Source: Aliarcobacter sp. (GTDB lineage Bacteria > Campylobacterota > Campylobacteria > Campylobacterales > Arcobacteraceae). Taken from it: 45,745 nt of DNA. Positions within the stretch are counted from its first letter, which is position 1. Each line of letters begins with the position of its first letter. The notes under the pieces are model-generated. The model had not been told where the DNA came from. It saw only the letters and a list, made by a program, of their open reading frames with translations, and did not search any database. The stretch spans positions 1 to 45,745 of the forward strand of contig JAQUIV010000002.1 of NCBI GenBank assembly GCA_028681275.1. The letters run 5' to 3'. The position numbers and the translations under genes were made by a program. Below, piece after piece: positions 36,298 to 44,036 of this stretch.

Positions 36298-36681
36298 TCT
36301 TAAAATCTTAATTAGAATATCGTTTGCTTTATCCCTATGAATTACTTCTTTTTGATTTCTTTCAAATAACTCTTTTAAGAAATTATCAGGATATGTTGAA
36401 GATAAATTTTCTTTATTAAAAGTTGCTAAATCTTGACATTTAAAAGTAGCTCTACAAACTTTATCTTCATATATTTTCATATCCAAAACAGCTGTTCCAG
36501 CAGAAAAAATCTGAACTTGAGTATACTCTTTAAATTTATAAATAAAACCTTTATCATAAAATTTCATTTGTGGTGTTTTGATTAAAATTGTTGCACTATT
36601 TGAGCTTATTTGTGGTTCATTTGTACTAAAACATCCAGTAAAAATGAATATCGAAAAAACTATCATAAGTAAATTTTTTAT
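36292..36681 (-). CDS. Small lipoprotein, probable AUA start
   Basis: A lipoprotein of unknown function. The first in-frame ATG is at 36664-36666 (124 residues), but it gives a signal peptide without basic residues and no ribosome site at proper distance. An ATA at 36679-36681 lies six bases after AAAGGA and would give MKNLLMIVFSIFIFTGC, a normal lipoprotein signal with Lys at position 2 and lipobox FTGC. A stop codon lies upstream, with no ATG, GTG or TTG between, so ATA is the best start (129 residues). The mature part is a small domain with two cysteines (DKVCRATFKCQD). It is divergent from queH. Confidence 0.7.
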   Translation of the reverse strand: MKNLLMIVFSIFIFTGCFSTNEPQISSNSATILIKTPQMKFYDKGFIYKFKEYTQVQIFSAGTAVLDMKIYEDKVCRATFKCQDLATFNKENLSSTYPDNFLKELFERNQKEVIHRDKANDILIKILRD

Positions 36682-36710
36682 GGCTAATCCTTTGTTTTAA
36701 AAACTTTGAC

Positions 36711-36716
36711 TATAAT
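36711..36716 (+). promoter_or_regulatory. -10 box of queH
   Basis: TATAAT, 31 bases before the TTG start at 36748. It lies inside the longest open frame that begins at 36706, which argues against that upstream start. Confidence 0.6.
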
Positions 36717-36747
36717 TATATCAAATTATATAATCAAAGGCTTTTTA

Positions 36748-37821
36748 TTGTTAGTTCATATTTGTTGTGCAGTTGATAGTCACTATTTTTTAGAAAGAAT
36801 TAAAGAAGAATTTCCAAGTGAAGAATTAGTAGGTTATTTTTATGACCCAAACATTCATCCTTATAGTGAATATAGACTTAGATATTTAGATGTAGAGTAT
36901 TCATGCCAAAAATTAGGCATAAAATTAATTGAAGGTGCTTATAACCTTGAAGAGTGGTTAAAAAAAGTAAAAGGAATGGAACATTTACCAGAAAAAGGTG
37001 ATAGATGTACAGTTTGTTATGATGATAGACTTGATACAACTGTTCAGAAAGCAATCGAATTAGGACATAATAAATTTACTACAACACTTTTAATTTCACC
37101 AAAAAAATCTCAAGAAAAACTTGAAAAAATTGGAAATCATTTATCATCAATTACAGGGTTAGAGTTTATTTATAGGGATTACAAAGCGGGGAATGGTGCT
37201 GAAATTCAAGGGCAAAAAGTAAAAGAAAATTCACTTTATAGACAAAATTATTGTGGTTGTTTATTCGGTTTATCAGCTCAAAGAGAAGCTCAAAAAAAGA
37301 TTATGGATGAGATGTTTAATCCAATCTCAAATCAAATATTGCCAGAGTCAATAGAAGAAAGACTTGAGCTTTATAAAAAAAGAAATGAACTTGAAAGTAG
37401 TGGTGCAGAATATAAAATCATAAAACAAAGATTTTTAAATTATAGACTTCTTGGTGCAAAAGTAATTGTAGCTAAAAACATAGTTCCATCATACATTTTT
37501 TGTTATTCAACTATAAATAGAAATAACACAAATGGAAGAATAGAATACACAAAAGATGGAATTAATTATCTAAATAGAGATGAAGTTAAAATCATAGATA
37601 TTAATACTTTTAATTCATTTGCAGGAACTTCTTACACTAGTGTAAAAGAGCTTATGTATAATCCTCAAACTTTTAAAGAAGAGTTAGAAACAAGAAATAA
37701 AATACTAAAAAATCCCTATGATTTAAGTGCATTAATAGTTCTTGATGAAATCAAAAATGAGAAATATGAGATAGAAATAAACTCAGAAACTTACGAAGAT
37801 ATAAAAGAAGAGTTAGTATGA
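36748..37821 (+). CDS. queH: Epoxyqueuosine reductase QueH-type
   Basis: Reduces epoxyqueuosine to queuosine in tRNA wobble positions, replacing QueG. The N-terminal LVHICCAVDSHYFLERI matches the QueH CCAPCS motif but with AVD in place of APC, so one cysteine is absent; a form with Ser-Val-Asp or Ala-Val-Asp here is familiar from Campylobacterota. The second motif RCTVCYDDRLD and the third NYCGCLFGL are kept. About 150 residues after the QueH core are an extension of unknown role, giving 358 residues. I choose TTG at 36748-36750: AAAGG is seven bases upstream, and the promoter -10 box lies inside the longer frame. It overlaps lpxB by four bases. Confidence 0.85.
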   Translation: MLVHICCAVDSHYFLERIKEEFPSEELVGYFYDPNIHPYSEYRLRYLDVEYSCQKLGIKLIEGAYNLEEWLKKVKGMEHLPEKGDRCTVCYDDRLDTTVQKAIELGHNKFTTTLLISPKKSQEKLEKIGNHLSSITGLEFIYRDYKAGNGAEIQGQKVKENSLYRQNYCGCLFGLSAQREAQKKIMDEMFNPISNQILPESIEERLELYKKRNELESSGAEYKIIKQRFLNYRLLGAKVIVAKNIVPSYIFCYSTINRNNTNGRIEYTKDGINYLNRDEVKIIDINTFNSFAGTSYTSVKELMYNPQTFKEELETRNKILKNPYDLSALIVLDEIKNEKYEIEINSETYEDIKEELV

Positions 37822-38861
37822 AACTGTTAGTTTGCGCCATGGAAGCCTCATCAAATATCCATTTAAAAGAGTTAAAAAAATATTTATCGCCTGATATAGA
37901 ACTTGTTGGAGTTTTTGATAAAGAACTTGGAAATCCACTTTATGATTTAACAGCTTTAGCAATTATGGGAATTGTTGATGCTTTAAAAAAATTAAGATTT
38001 TTTTTCAAGTTAAGGGATGAATTAGTAGATTTAGCCAAAGATTGTGACAAAGTTTTATTGATGGATAGTTCAGGCTTTAATTTGCCACTTGCAAAAAAGT
38101 TGAGAGAAACTTATCCAAACAAAGAGATTATTTATTATATCTTGCCACAAGCTTGGGCTTGGAAAAAAGGAAGAGTTAAAAAACTTGAAGCTTATTGTTC
38201 AAAACTTTGTTCAATTATTCCATTTGAGAGTGAAATTTATAATGATAAAAATAAAATCACTTATGTAGGACATCCCCTTTTAGATGAAATACAAGATTTT
38301 AAACAAGAGTTAGTAAATACAAATAAAATTGCATTTATGCCAGGAAGTAGAAAAACTGAAATCACAAATCTAATGCCAATTTTTAGAGAATTGACAAAAA
38401 AAATCCCAAATAAAGAGTATATTTTAATAATCCCAGCAAAATTTGATGATAATTACATCAAAAAAATTTATGGAGATATTTCAAATTTTACTATTTCAAA
38501 AAACACTCACAAAACTCTACAAGAAGCAGAATATGCATTTATTTGTTCAGGAACAGCAACACTAGAAGCAGCTCTTATTGGAACACCATTTACACTTTCA
38601 TATATTGCAAAAAAAATTGATTTTTTTATAGGTTCTTTATTTGTAAAATTAAATCATGTTGGTCTTGCAAATATCTTTTTTGAAAAAATGGGAAAACAAC
38701 CACTTCATAGTGAATTTTTACAAGAAAATGTAACTGTTGAAAATCTATTTAATGATTATCAAAATATGGATAAAAAATTATTTTTTAATAATTCTAAAAC
38801 ACTAAGAGAGTATCTAAGAAATGGAAGTTCACAAAATGTTGCACAGATAATTCAAAACTAA
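37818..38861 (+). CDS. lpxB: Lipid-A-disaccharide synthase
   Basis: Glycosyltransferase that joins UDP-diacylglucosamine and lipid X in lipid A synthesis at the inner membrane. Family features: the N-terminal ASSNIH segment, the substrate region LMDSSGFNLPLAKKLRE, YILPQAWAWKKGRVKKL near 107, YVGHPLLDE near 150, and MPGSRKTEI near 174, followed by CSGTATLEAALIGTPF. The 347 residues are compact but in range for Campylobacterota. It starts with an ATGA overlap with queH. Confidence 0.95.
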   Translation: MKLLVCAMEASSNIHLKELKKYLSPDIELVGVFDKELGNPLYDLTALAIMGIVDALKKLRFFFKLRDELVDLAKDCDKVLLMDSSGFNLPLAKKLRETYPNKEIIYYILPQAWAWKKGRVKKLEAYCSKLCSIIPFESEIYNDKNKITYVGHPLLDEIQDFKQELVNTNKIAFMPGSRKTEITNLMPIFRELTKKIPNKEYILIIPAKFDDNYIKKIYGDISNFTISKNTHKTLQEAEYAFICSGTATLEAALIGTPFTLSYIAKKIDFFIGSLFVKLNHVGLANIFFEKMGKQPLHSEFLQENVTVENLFNDYQNMDKKLFFNNSKTLREYLRNGSSQNVAQIIQN

Positions 38862-38873
38862 TTTTTTTTTAGA

Positions 38874-38879
38874 TATAAT
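38874..38879 (+). promoter_or_regulatory. -10 box of the fabZ-lpxA-clpX-mreBC operon
   Basis: TATAAT preceded by a run of nine T and AGA, 33 bases before the fabZ ATG. AGGA at 38903-38906 is the ribosome site. Confidence 0.7.
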
Positions 38880-38912
38880 ATTTGTCATTCAATAAAAAAA
38901 TCAGGATATTAT

Positions 38913-39356
38913 ATGTTAGATATTATGCAAATTCAAGAAATTCTTCCTCATAGATACCCAATGTTACTAGTAGATAGAATTACAGAAATGGAACTTAAAC
39001 AATCAATCAAAGGTTTTAAAAACGTTTCTATTTCTGAACCAGCTTTCCAAGGACATTTTCCAGGTCATCCAATTTATCCAGGTGTATTAATTTTAGAAGG
39101 TATGGCTCAATGTGGTGGTGTTTTAGCTCTTAAAAGTTCAGACTTAACTGATGAAGAGATGAAAAATAAAGTAATTTATTTTATGAGTATTGATAAAGCA
39201 AAATTTAGAAATCCAGTACGTCCAGGTGATAAATTAGATTACGAATTAGAAGTTGTTAGAATGAAAAGTTCTTTAATGACTTTAGTTGGAAAAGCTTATG
39301 TTGATGGTAAATTATCAGCTGAAGCAGAATTAAAAGCTATGATAGTTGATAAATAA
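38913..39356 (+). CDS. fabZ: 3-hydroxyacyl-ACP dehydratase FabZ
   Basis: Hot-dog-fold enzyme of type II fatty acid synthesis that dehydrates 3-hydroxyacyl-ACP. In 147 residues it shows the N-terminal [13 protein letters not shown] and the active-site segment [20 protein letters not shown] (catalytic His and Glu, residues 48-67). It has its own promoter and leads a five-gene operon with lpxA, clpX, mreB and mreC. Supply of hydroxyacyl-ACP is shared between membranes and lipid A, which explains the pairing with lpxA. Confidence 0.97.
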   Translation: MLDIMQIQEILPHRYPMLLVDRITEMELKQSIKGFKNVSISEPAFQGHFPGHPIYPGVLILEGMAQCGGVLALKSSDLTDEEMKNKVIYFMSIDKAKFRNPVRPGDKLDYELEVVRMKSSLMTLVGKAYVDGKLSAEAELKAMIVDK

Positions 39357-39371
39357 CAAATAGGCAAATAA

Positions 39372-40154
39372 ATGAACAATATTCATAAAACAGCCATAAT
39401 AGAAGAAGGTGCAATTTTAGGTGATAATATCACTATTGGTGCATTTACTATTATTGGTAAAAATGTAAAAATTGGTGATGGAACAATAATTGATTCTCAC
39501 ACTTTAATTGATGGGAAAACTACAATTGGGGCAAATAATCATATTTTTTCTCATGCATCAATTGGAACAATTCCTCAAGATTTAAAATTCAACGGTGAAG
39601 ATGTTGAATTAATAATTGGAGACAATAACAAAATTAGAGAATATACTCTATTTAATCCAGGAACTATCGGTGGTGGTTCAAAAACAGTTATTGGGAACAA
39701 TAATTTATTTATGGGTTATGTTCATGTAGCTCACGATTGTATTATTGGTAATCATTGTATTTTTGCAAACGGAGCAACACTTGCTGGACACGTTGAATGT
39801 GATGATTTTGTAGTAGTTGGTGGATTAACTCCTATTCATCAATTTTGTAAAATTGGAACTCAAGTAATGATTGGTGGAGCAAGTGCTGTTGCACAAGATA
39901 TTCCTCCATTTTGTTTAGCAGAAGGAAATAAAGCTGTTTTAAGAGGATTAAATCTAACAGGTTTAAGAAGAAGATTTGAAAATAGAGAAGATATTGATGC
40001 TATAAAACATGCATATAGAGAACTTTTTGAATCAGGTAAACCTCTACAAGAAGTAGCTCGTGAGTTATTTGAAACAGATGAAAATAAACATGTAAAAGAA
40101 CTAGCAAGTTTTGTATTAAATACAAAACGAGGTATTCCTTTTAACAGAAAGTAA
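39372..40154 (+). CDS. lpxA: UDP-N-acetylglucosamine acyltransferase
   Basis: First enzyme of lipid A synthesis; transfers a 3-hydroxyacyl chain from ACP to UDP-GlcNAc. The 260-residue protein is a left-handed beta-helix of hexapeptide repeats (IGDNxxI-type, residues 10-190). The catalytic histidine segment [13 protein letters not shown] is near residue 118, [18 protein letters not shown] follows, and the C-terminal helical domain starts near 190 ([14 protein letters not shown]). It is 15 bases after fabZ. Confidence 0.97.
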   Translation: MNNIHKTAIIEEGAILGDNITIGAFTIIGKNVKIGDGTIIDSHTLIDGKTTIGANNHIFSHASIGTIPQDLKFNGEDVELIIGDNNKIREYTLFNPGTIGGGSKTVIGNNNLFMGYVHVAHDCIIGNHCIFANGATLAGHVECDDFVVVGGLTPIHQFCKIGTQVMIGGASAVAQDIPPFCLAEGNKAVLRGLNLTGLRRRFENREDIDAIKHAYRELFESGKPLQEVARELFETDENKHVKELASFVLNTKRGIPFNRK

Positions 40155-40165
40155 ATAGGTATAAA

Positions 40166-41386
40166 ATGAGTAAGATTATATGTGATTTTTGTGGAGCAAC
40201 AGATAGCAGAGACAATCCAGTAATTGCTGGAGATAATGCTTGTATTTGTAAAGCTTGTGTGACAGCAGCAAATGAGATTATGAATGGAAATCTTCCAGTA
40301 GAAGAAGGAGAAAATAAAATTACTCCAACTGAAGCTAAAGATATTAAAATTAAAACTCCTGCTGAATTAAAAAAAATATTAGATGAATATGTAATAGGAC
40401 AAGATAGAGCTAAAAAAGTTCTTTCTGTTGCTGTTTATAACCATTACAAAAGAATTTTCAGACATAATGAAATTGATGATGACACAGAATTAAATAAATC
40501 TAATGTTTTATTAATTGGTCCAACAGGTTCAGGAAAAACATTACTTGCTCAAACTATTTCTAAATATCTTGATGTTCCTTTAGCTATTGCAGATGCTACT
40601 TCTTTAACAGAAGCTGGATATGTTGGTGATGATGTTGAAAATGTTGTAACAAGACTTGTTCAAGCAGCTGATGGTGATATTAAAAAAGCAGAACGTGGAA
40701 TTATTTTCATCGATGAAGTTGATAAAGTTGCAAGAATGAGTGAAAATCGTTCAATCACTAGAGATGTTTCAGGAGAGGGAGTTCAACAAGCATTATTAAA
40801 AATTGTTGAAGGTGCTGTTGTAAATGTTCCACCAAAAGGTGGAAGAAAACACCCAGGTCAAGATGCACTTCAAGTTGATACTACAAATATTTTATTTATT
40901 TGTGGTGGTGCTTTTGATGGTTTAGAAGATATTATCAAGAAAAAACAAGGTTCAAATGTACTTGGATTTAATCAAGATAAAAAAACAAAAAATGACCATG
41001 ATAAAGTTATCTCAAAAGTTGAAACAGATGATTTAGTAAAATATGGATTAATTCCTGAATTAATAGGAAGACTTCATATGGTTGCAACTTTAAATGAAAT
41101 AACAGAAGATGATATGGTTCATATTTTAACAGAACCAAAAAATGCACTAATCAAACAATATATCAAACTTTTCCAAATGGATGATGTTAAACTAGAATTT
41201 GAAAAAGATGCACTAAAAGAGTTAGCAAAACTAGCAATCATTAGAAAAACTGGTGCAAGAGGTTTAAGATCAATTCTTGAAGATATTATGTTAGATATAA
41301 TGTTTGATCTTCCAAAATATAAAAATAAAACTATTACTATTTCAAAAGAAGTTGTTCTTAAAACAAAAGAACCAAAAGTAGCATAA
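40166..41386 (+). CDS. clpX: ATP-dependent Clp protease ATP-binding subunit ClpX
   Basis: AAA+ unfoldase that feeds substrates to ClpP. The N-terminal zinc domain has C6, C9, C28 and C31 (CDFC, CICKAC). Walker A is [11 protein letters not shown] near residue 118, Walker [10 protein letters not shown] near 175, and the arginine finger region is present in the RLxxVATLNE segment ([11 protein letters not shown] near 303). The pore loop GYVGDD is near residue 152. At 406 residues it is normal. It sits between lpxA and mreB, with 11 bases to the former and 13 to the latter. Confidence 0.98.
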   Translation: MSKIICDFCGATDSRDNPVIAGDNACICKACVTAANEIMNGNLPVEEGENKITPTEAKDIKIKTPAELKKILDEYVIGQDRAKKVLSVAVYNHYKRIFRHNEIDDDTELNKSNVLLIGPTGSGKTLLAQTISKYLDVPLAIADATSLTEAGYVGDDVENVVTRLVQAADGDIKKAERGIIFIDEVDKVARMSENRSITRDVSGEGVQQALLKIVEGAVVNVPPKGGRKHPGQDALQVDTTNILFICGGAFDGLEDIIKKKQGSNVLGFNQDKKTKNDHDKVISKVETDDLVKYGLIPELIGRLHMVATLNEITEDDMVHILTEPKNALIKQYIKLFQMDDVKLEFEKDALKELAKLAIIRKTGARGLRSILEDIMLDIMFDLPKYKNKTITISKEVVLKTKEPKVA

Positions 41387-41399
41387 AAAGGATAAACAA

Positions 41400-42431
41400 G
41401 TGTTTTTAGATAAATTAATAGGTCTTTTTTCAAGTGATATGGCAATTGACTTGGGAACAGCTAATACAATCGTTTCAGTAAGAGGAAAAGGAATAATCAT
41501 AAATGAACCATCAGTTGTTGCGGTTCAAAGTGATAAACATGGTAAAGATAGAATTTTGGCTGTTGGTCAAGAAGCTAAACAAATGATTGGAAAAACTCCT
41601 TTAAATATTCAAGCCGTTCGTCCAATGCAAGATGGTGTTATTGCTGATTTTGAAATGACTGAAAGAATGATTAGATATTTTATCGAAAAAGCACATTCAA
41701 GAAAATCTTTTATACGTCCAAGAATTATCATTTGTATTCCTTATGGTATTACTCAAGTTGAGAAAAAAGCAGTTGAAGAATCAGCAATGAGCGCAGGAGC
41801 AAGAGAAGTATTCCTAGTAGAAGAACCAATGGCAGCGGCTATTGGTGCTGGAATTCCAGTATCTGATCCATCAGGTTATGTAGTTGTTGATATTGGTGGG
41901 GGAACAACTGAAATTGGTGTTACTTCACTTGGAGGTTTAGTTCTTTGTAAATCTATCAAAGTTGCTGGTGATAAGTTTGATAAATCTATTATTGAACATG
42001 TAAGACAAAACTACAACTTATTCATTGGTGAAAGAACAGCTGAAAATATCAAAATAGAAATTGGAACAGCAATTAAACTTGATACTGAATTAAAAATGAA
42101 AGTAAAAGGTAGAGATAACTCTGGATTACTTTCAACTATTGAATTAGGAAGTGAAGGTGTTAGAATTGCTATAAAAGAACCTTTAAAAGAGATTGTTTCA
42201 GCAATTAAAAGTGTTCTTGAAAATATGCCACCTGACTTAGCAAGTGATATTGTTGATAATGGTGTTATTATTACAGGTGGTGGAGCTTTAATTAGAGGAT
42301 TAGATACTTATTTATCTGACATAATAAAACTTCCTGTTAGAGTTGCTGATGAACCTTTATTATCAGTTGCATATGGAACAAGCCAAGTTCTTGATGAGCC
42401 AGAGTTACTAAAATTAATCACTAATGCGTAA
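41400..42431 (+). CDS. mreB: Rod-shape protein MreB
   Basis: Actin-like filament that directs lateral cell-wall synthesis. ATP-binding motifs are DLGTANTIV (residues 17-25), VVDIGGGTTEIGV (near 162), and IITGGGALIRG (near 291). The N-terminal amphipathic stretch (FLDKLIGLFSS) helps membrane binding. The start is GTG with AAGGA seven bases upstream. It overlaps mreC by eight bases, so the pair is coupled. Confidence 0.98.
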   Translation: MFLDKLIGLFSSDMAIDLGTANTIVSVRGKGIIINEPSVVAVQSDKHGKDRILAVGQEAKQMIGKTPLNIQAVRPMQDGVIADFEMTERMIRYFIEKAHSRKSFIRPRIIICIPYGITQVEKKAVEESAMSAGAREVFLVEEPMAAAIGAGIPVSDPSGYVVVDIGGGTTEIGVTSLGGLVLCKSIKVAGDKFDKSIIEHVRQNYNLFIGERTAENIKIEIGTAIKLDTELKMKVKGRDNSGLLSTIELGSEGVRIAIKEPLKEIVSAIKSVLENMPPDLASDIVDNGVIITGGGALIRGLDTYLSDIIKLPVRVADEPLLSVAYGTSQVLDEPELLKLITNA

Positions 42432-43251
42432 ATTTATTTTTGCCTTTCTTTTCATCATTGCAGGTTTATCTTATCTTTTTAAGATAGATGAACTTCTAGT
42501 TGAAAAATTCGATTTTTTCAACGATCTTAAAATTTCTTATATAGACAAAGCTATAAATCTTTCTTCAAGTATCGAAAAACATTTTGACCAAGCGAATAGT
42601 ATTGAAAAATTAAAAATAGAAAATAATGAATTAAAAGAGTATAAAATATTATATGAAACTGCACAAAGCCAGTTAAATACACTTAAAGAATTTCTAACAA
42701 ATGTAGATATTCCAGAAAATAAAGTAAAAATAGAACTAGTAAAAGTTCTTTCTTACATAAATTACAATGATTTTACAAAAGTTTGGTTAGACAAACAATT
42801 AGAAGATGAGGCAATACTTGGGCTTATTGCAGATAACTATGCAGCTGGAATCGCCATAAACAAAAATGGTCGAGCTGTTGGATTATTAAATGGAAATAAA
42901 GATTGTTCTTATGCAGTTTTTATAGGAGAAGGTAAAGCTCCAGGTATTATAACCGCATCCGATACACCTGATGAACTTCAAATAAAATTTATTCCTATTT
43001 GGGCTGAAATAAATAAAGGTGATGAAGTTATAACGTCAGGAATGGACAATATCTTCTTTGAAGGCTTAAAAGTAGGACGAGTTACTGAAGTTACTAATCT
43101 TGCTGATATGAAAGTAGCAACCGTTAAATCTTATGTTAATGTCTTAAAGAAAAAATATTTTTATACATATAAAAATAGCGCCCAATTTGCAAATCCTAAT
43201 TTAGGGAAAAACGATAATATTAAAATTGAAGATGTGCAAGAAGAGAATTAG
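42424..43251 (+). CDS. mreC: Rod-shape protein MreC
   Basis: Periplasmic scaffold of the elongation machinery, anchored by one N-terminal helix (residues 2-18, RKFIFAFLFIIAGLSYLF). A coiled coil follows (about 48-92, IEKLKIENNELKEYKILYETAQSQL in parts), then a beta-rich domain with LVKVLSYINYNDFTKVWLDK and GDEVITSGMDNIFFEGLKVGRVTEV. The 275 residues fit. Its last codons lie in the hairpin at 43238-43267. No mreD is next to it in this window. Confidence 0.95.
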   Translation: MRKFIFAFLFIIAGLSYLFKIDELLVEKFDFFNDLKISYIDKAINLSSSIEKHFDQANSIEKLKIENNELKEYKILYETAQSQLNTLKEFLTNVDIPENKVKIELVKVLSYINYNDFTKVWLDKQLEDEAILGLIADNYAAGIAINKNGRAVGLLNGNKDCSYAVFIGEGKAPGIITASDTPDELQIKFIPIWAEINKGDEVITSGMDNIFFEGLKVGRVTEVTNLADMKVATVKSYVNVLKKKYFYTYKNSAQFANPNLGKNDNIKIEDVQEEN

Positions 43252-43267
43252 AAATCTAACTCTTCTT
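43238..43267. terminator. Hairpin over both stop codons at the mreC/ribE junction
   Basis: AAGAAGAG plus TTAG (43238-43251, with a 2-base bulge) pairs with CTAACTCTTCTT (43256-43267). The left arm contains the last mreC codons and stop; the right arm enters the ribE stop codon. T-rich sequence is limited to the right arm. Confidence 0.65.
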
Positions 43268-43880
43268 AATAATTGGCCATAATTTTATCTACATCATCCC
43301 AAGACATACTGTTTTTATCACTCTTTTTCAACATATTATAGATATATCTAGCGAACATATCTGTTTCAAGATTTACTTTTGTTCCAACTTTATATCTTTT
43401 AAATAAGGTATTTTCAATTGTATGAGGAATGATTGTAAGCCTGAAAGAATCTTTTAAAACTTCATTTACAGTTAAAGAAACTCCATCAATAGTAACACTT
43501 CCTTTTGGAATAATATATTTTAAATATTCATTTGGCAATGAAACAAAAAAATCCGTTGAATTTCCATTTGATTTAATAGATTTTATAGTTCCCAAACAAT
43601 CAACATGCCCTTGAACAATATGTCCTTCAAATCTGTCACCCATCATCATCGCAGGTTCCATATGCACTTCATCTTTATAATTTTCCATTGCAAGGATTTT
43701 TTGAGATTCTGGTGATAATTCAACACTAAATGTACCACTTGTAACTTTTACAACCGTTAAACAAGCTCCATTAATAGCTATTGAATCCCCTATTTTTGGC
43801 TGATATTTTGCTTTTAGAGTTAAAAAGTTGTTTTGAAAACTAACAACCTTTGCCATCTCTCTTATAAGTCCTGTAAACAC
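43266..43880 (-). CDS. ribE: Riboflavin synthase, alpha subunit
   Basis: Converts two 6,7-dimethyl-8-ribityllumazine into riboflavin. The 204 residues hold two lumazine-binding barrels, with the N-terminal MFTGLI followed by GDSIAINGACLTV, and GDRFEGHIVQGHVD followed by KGSVTIDGVSLTVNEV. The start is GTG, with AAAAGG eight bases upstream. It is divergent from mnmG; the 156-base gap holds the mnmG promoter and leader hairpin. Confidence 0.96.
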   Translation of the reverse strand: MFTGLIREMAKVVSFQNNFLTLKAKYQPKIGDSIAINGACLTVVKVTSGTFSVELSPESQKILAMENYKDEVHMEPAMMMGDRFEGHIVQGHVDCLGTIKSIKSNGNSTDFFVSLPNEYLKYIIPKGSVTIDGVSLTVNEVLKDSFRLTIIPHTIENTLFKRYKVGTKVNLETDMFARYIYNMLKKSDKNSMSWDDVDKIMANY

Positions 43881-43907
43881 TTAAAAAACCTTTTGATAAA
43901 TTTTGGG

Positions 43908-43913
43908 TATAAT
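43908..43913 (+). promoter_or_regulatory. -10 box of mnmG
   Basis: TATAAT preceded by TTTTGGG (extended -10 form). Predicted transcript start about 43920, leaving a leader of roughly 115 bases before the mnmG ATG. Confidence 0.6.
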
Positions 43914-43954
43914 ATCTAAAAATTGTTAAGAAGCTAATTTTAACTACTTTTCGT

Positions 43955-43998
43955 AAATTTCTTAGATAAGTGGAAGAAAACATTTATCTAAGAAATTT
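43955..43998 (+). promoter_or_regulatory. Long perfect hairpin in the mnmG leader
   Basis: AAATTTCTTAGATAA (43955-43969) is perfectly complementary to TTATCTAAGAAATTT (43984-43998). The stem continues inward with a G-U and two Watson-Crick pairs to 18 pairs, leaving the loop GAAGAAAA. It lies between the -10 box and the ribosome site and is not followed by a U-tract on either strand. Confidence 0.65.
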
Positions 43999-44036
43999 CT
44001 CAAATATAAAATCACAAAAAACATATAAGGAATAAT

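Noticed and set aside
43970-44035. A 21-codon frame (GTG start) in the mnmG leader ending two bases before the mnmG ATG
   Set aside because: It has no good ribosome site and its start lies in the hairpin stem; composition is like noncoding AT-rich DNA. A leader peptide is possible but not supported.
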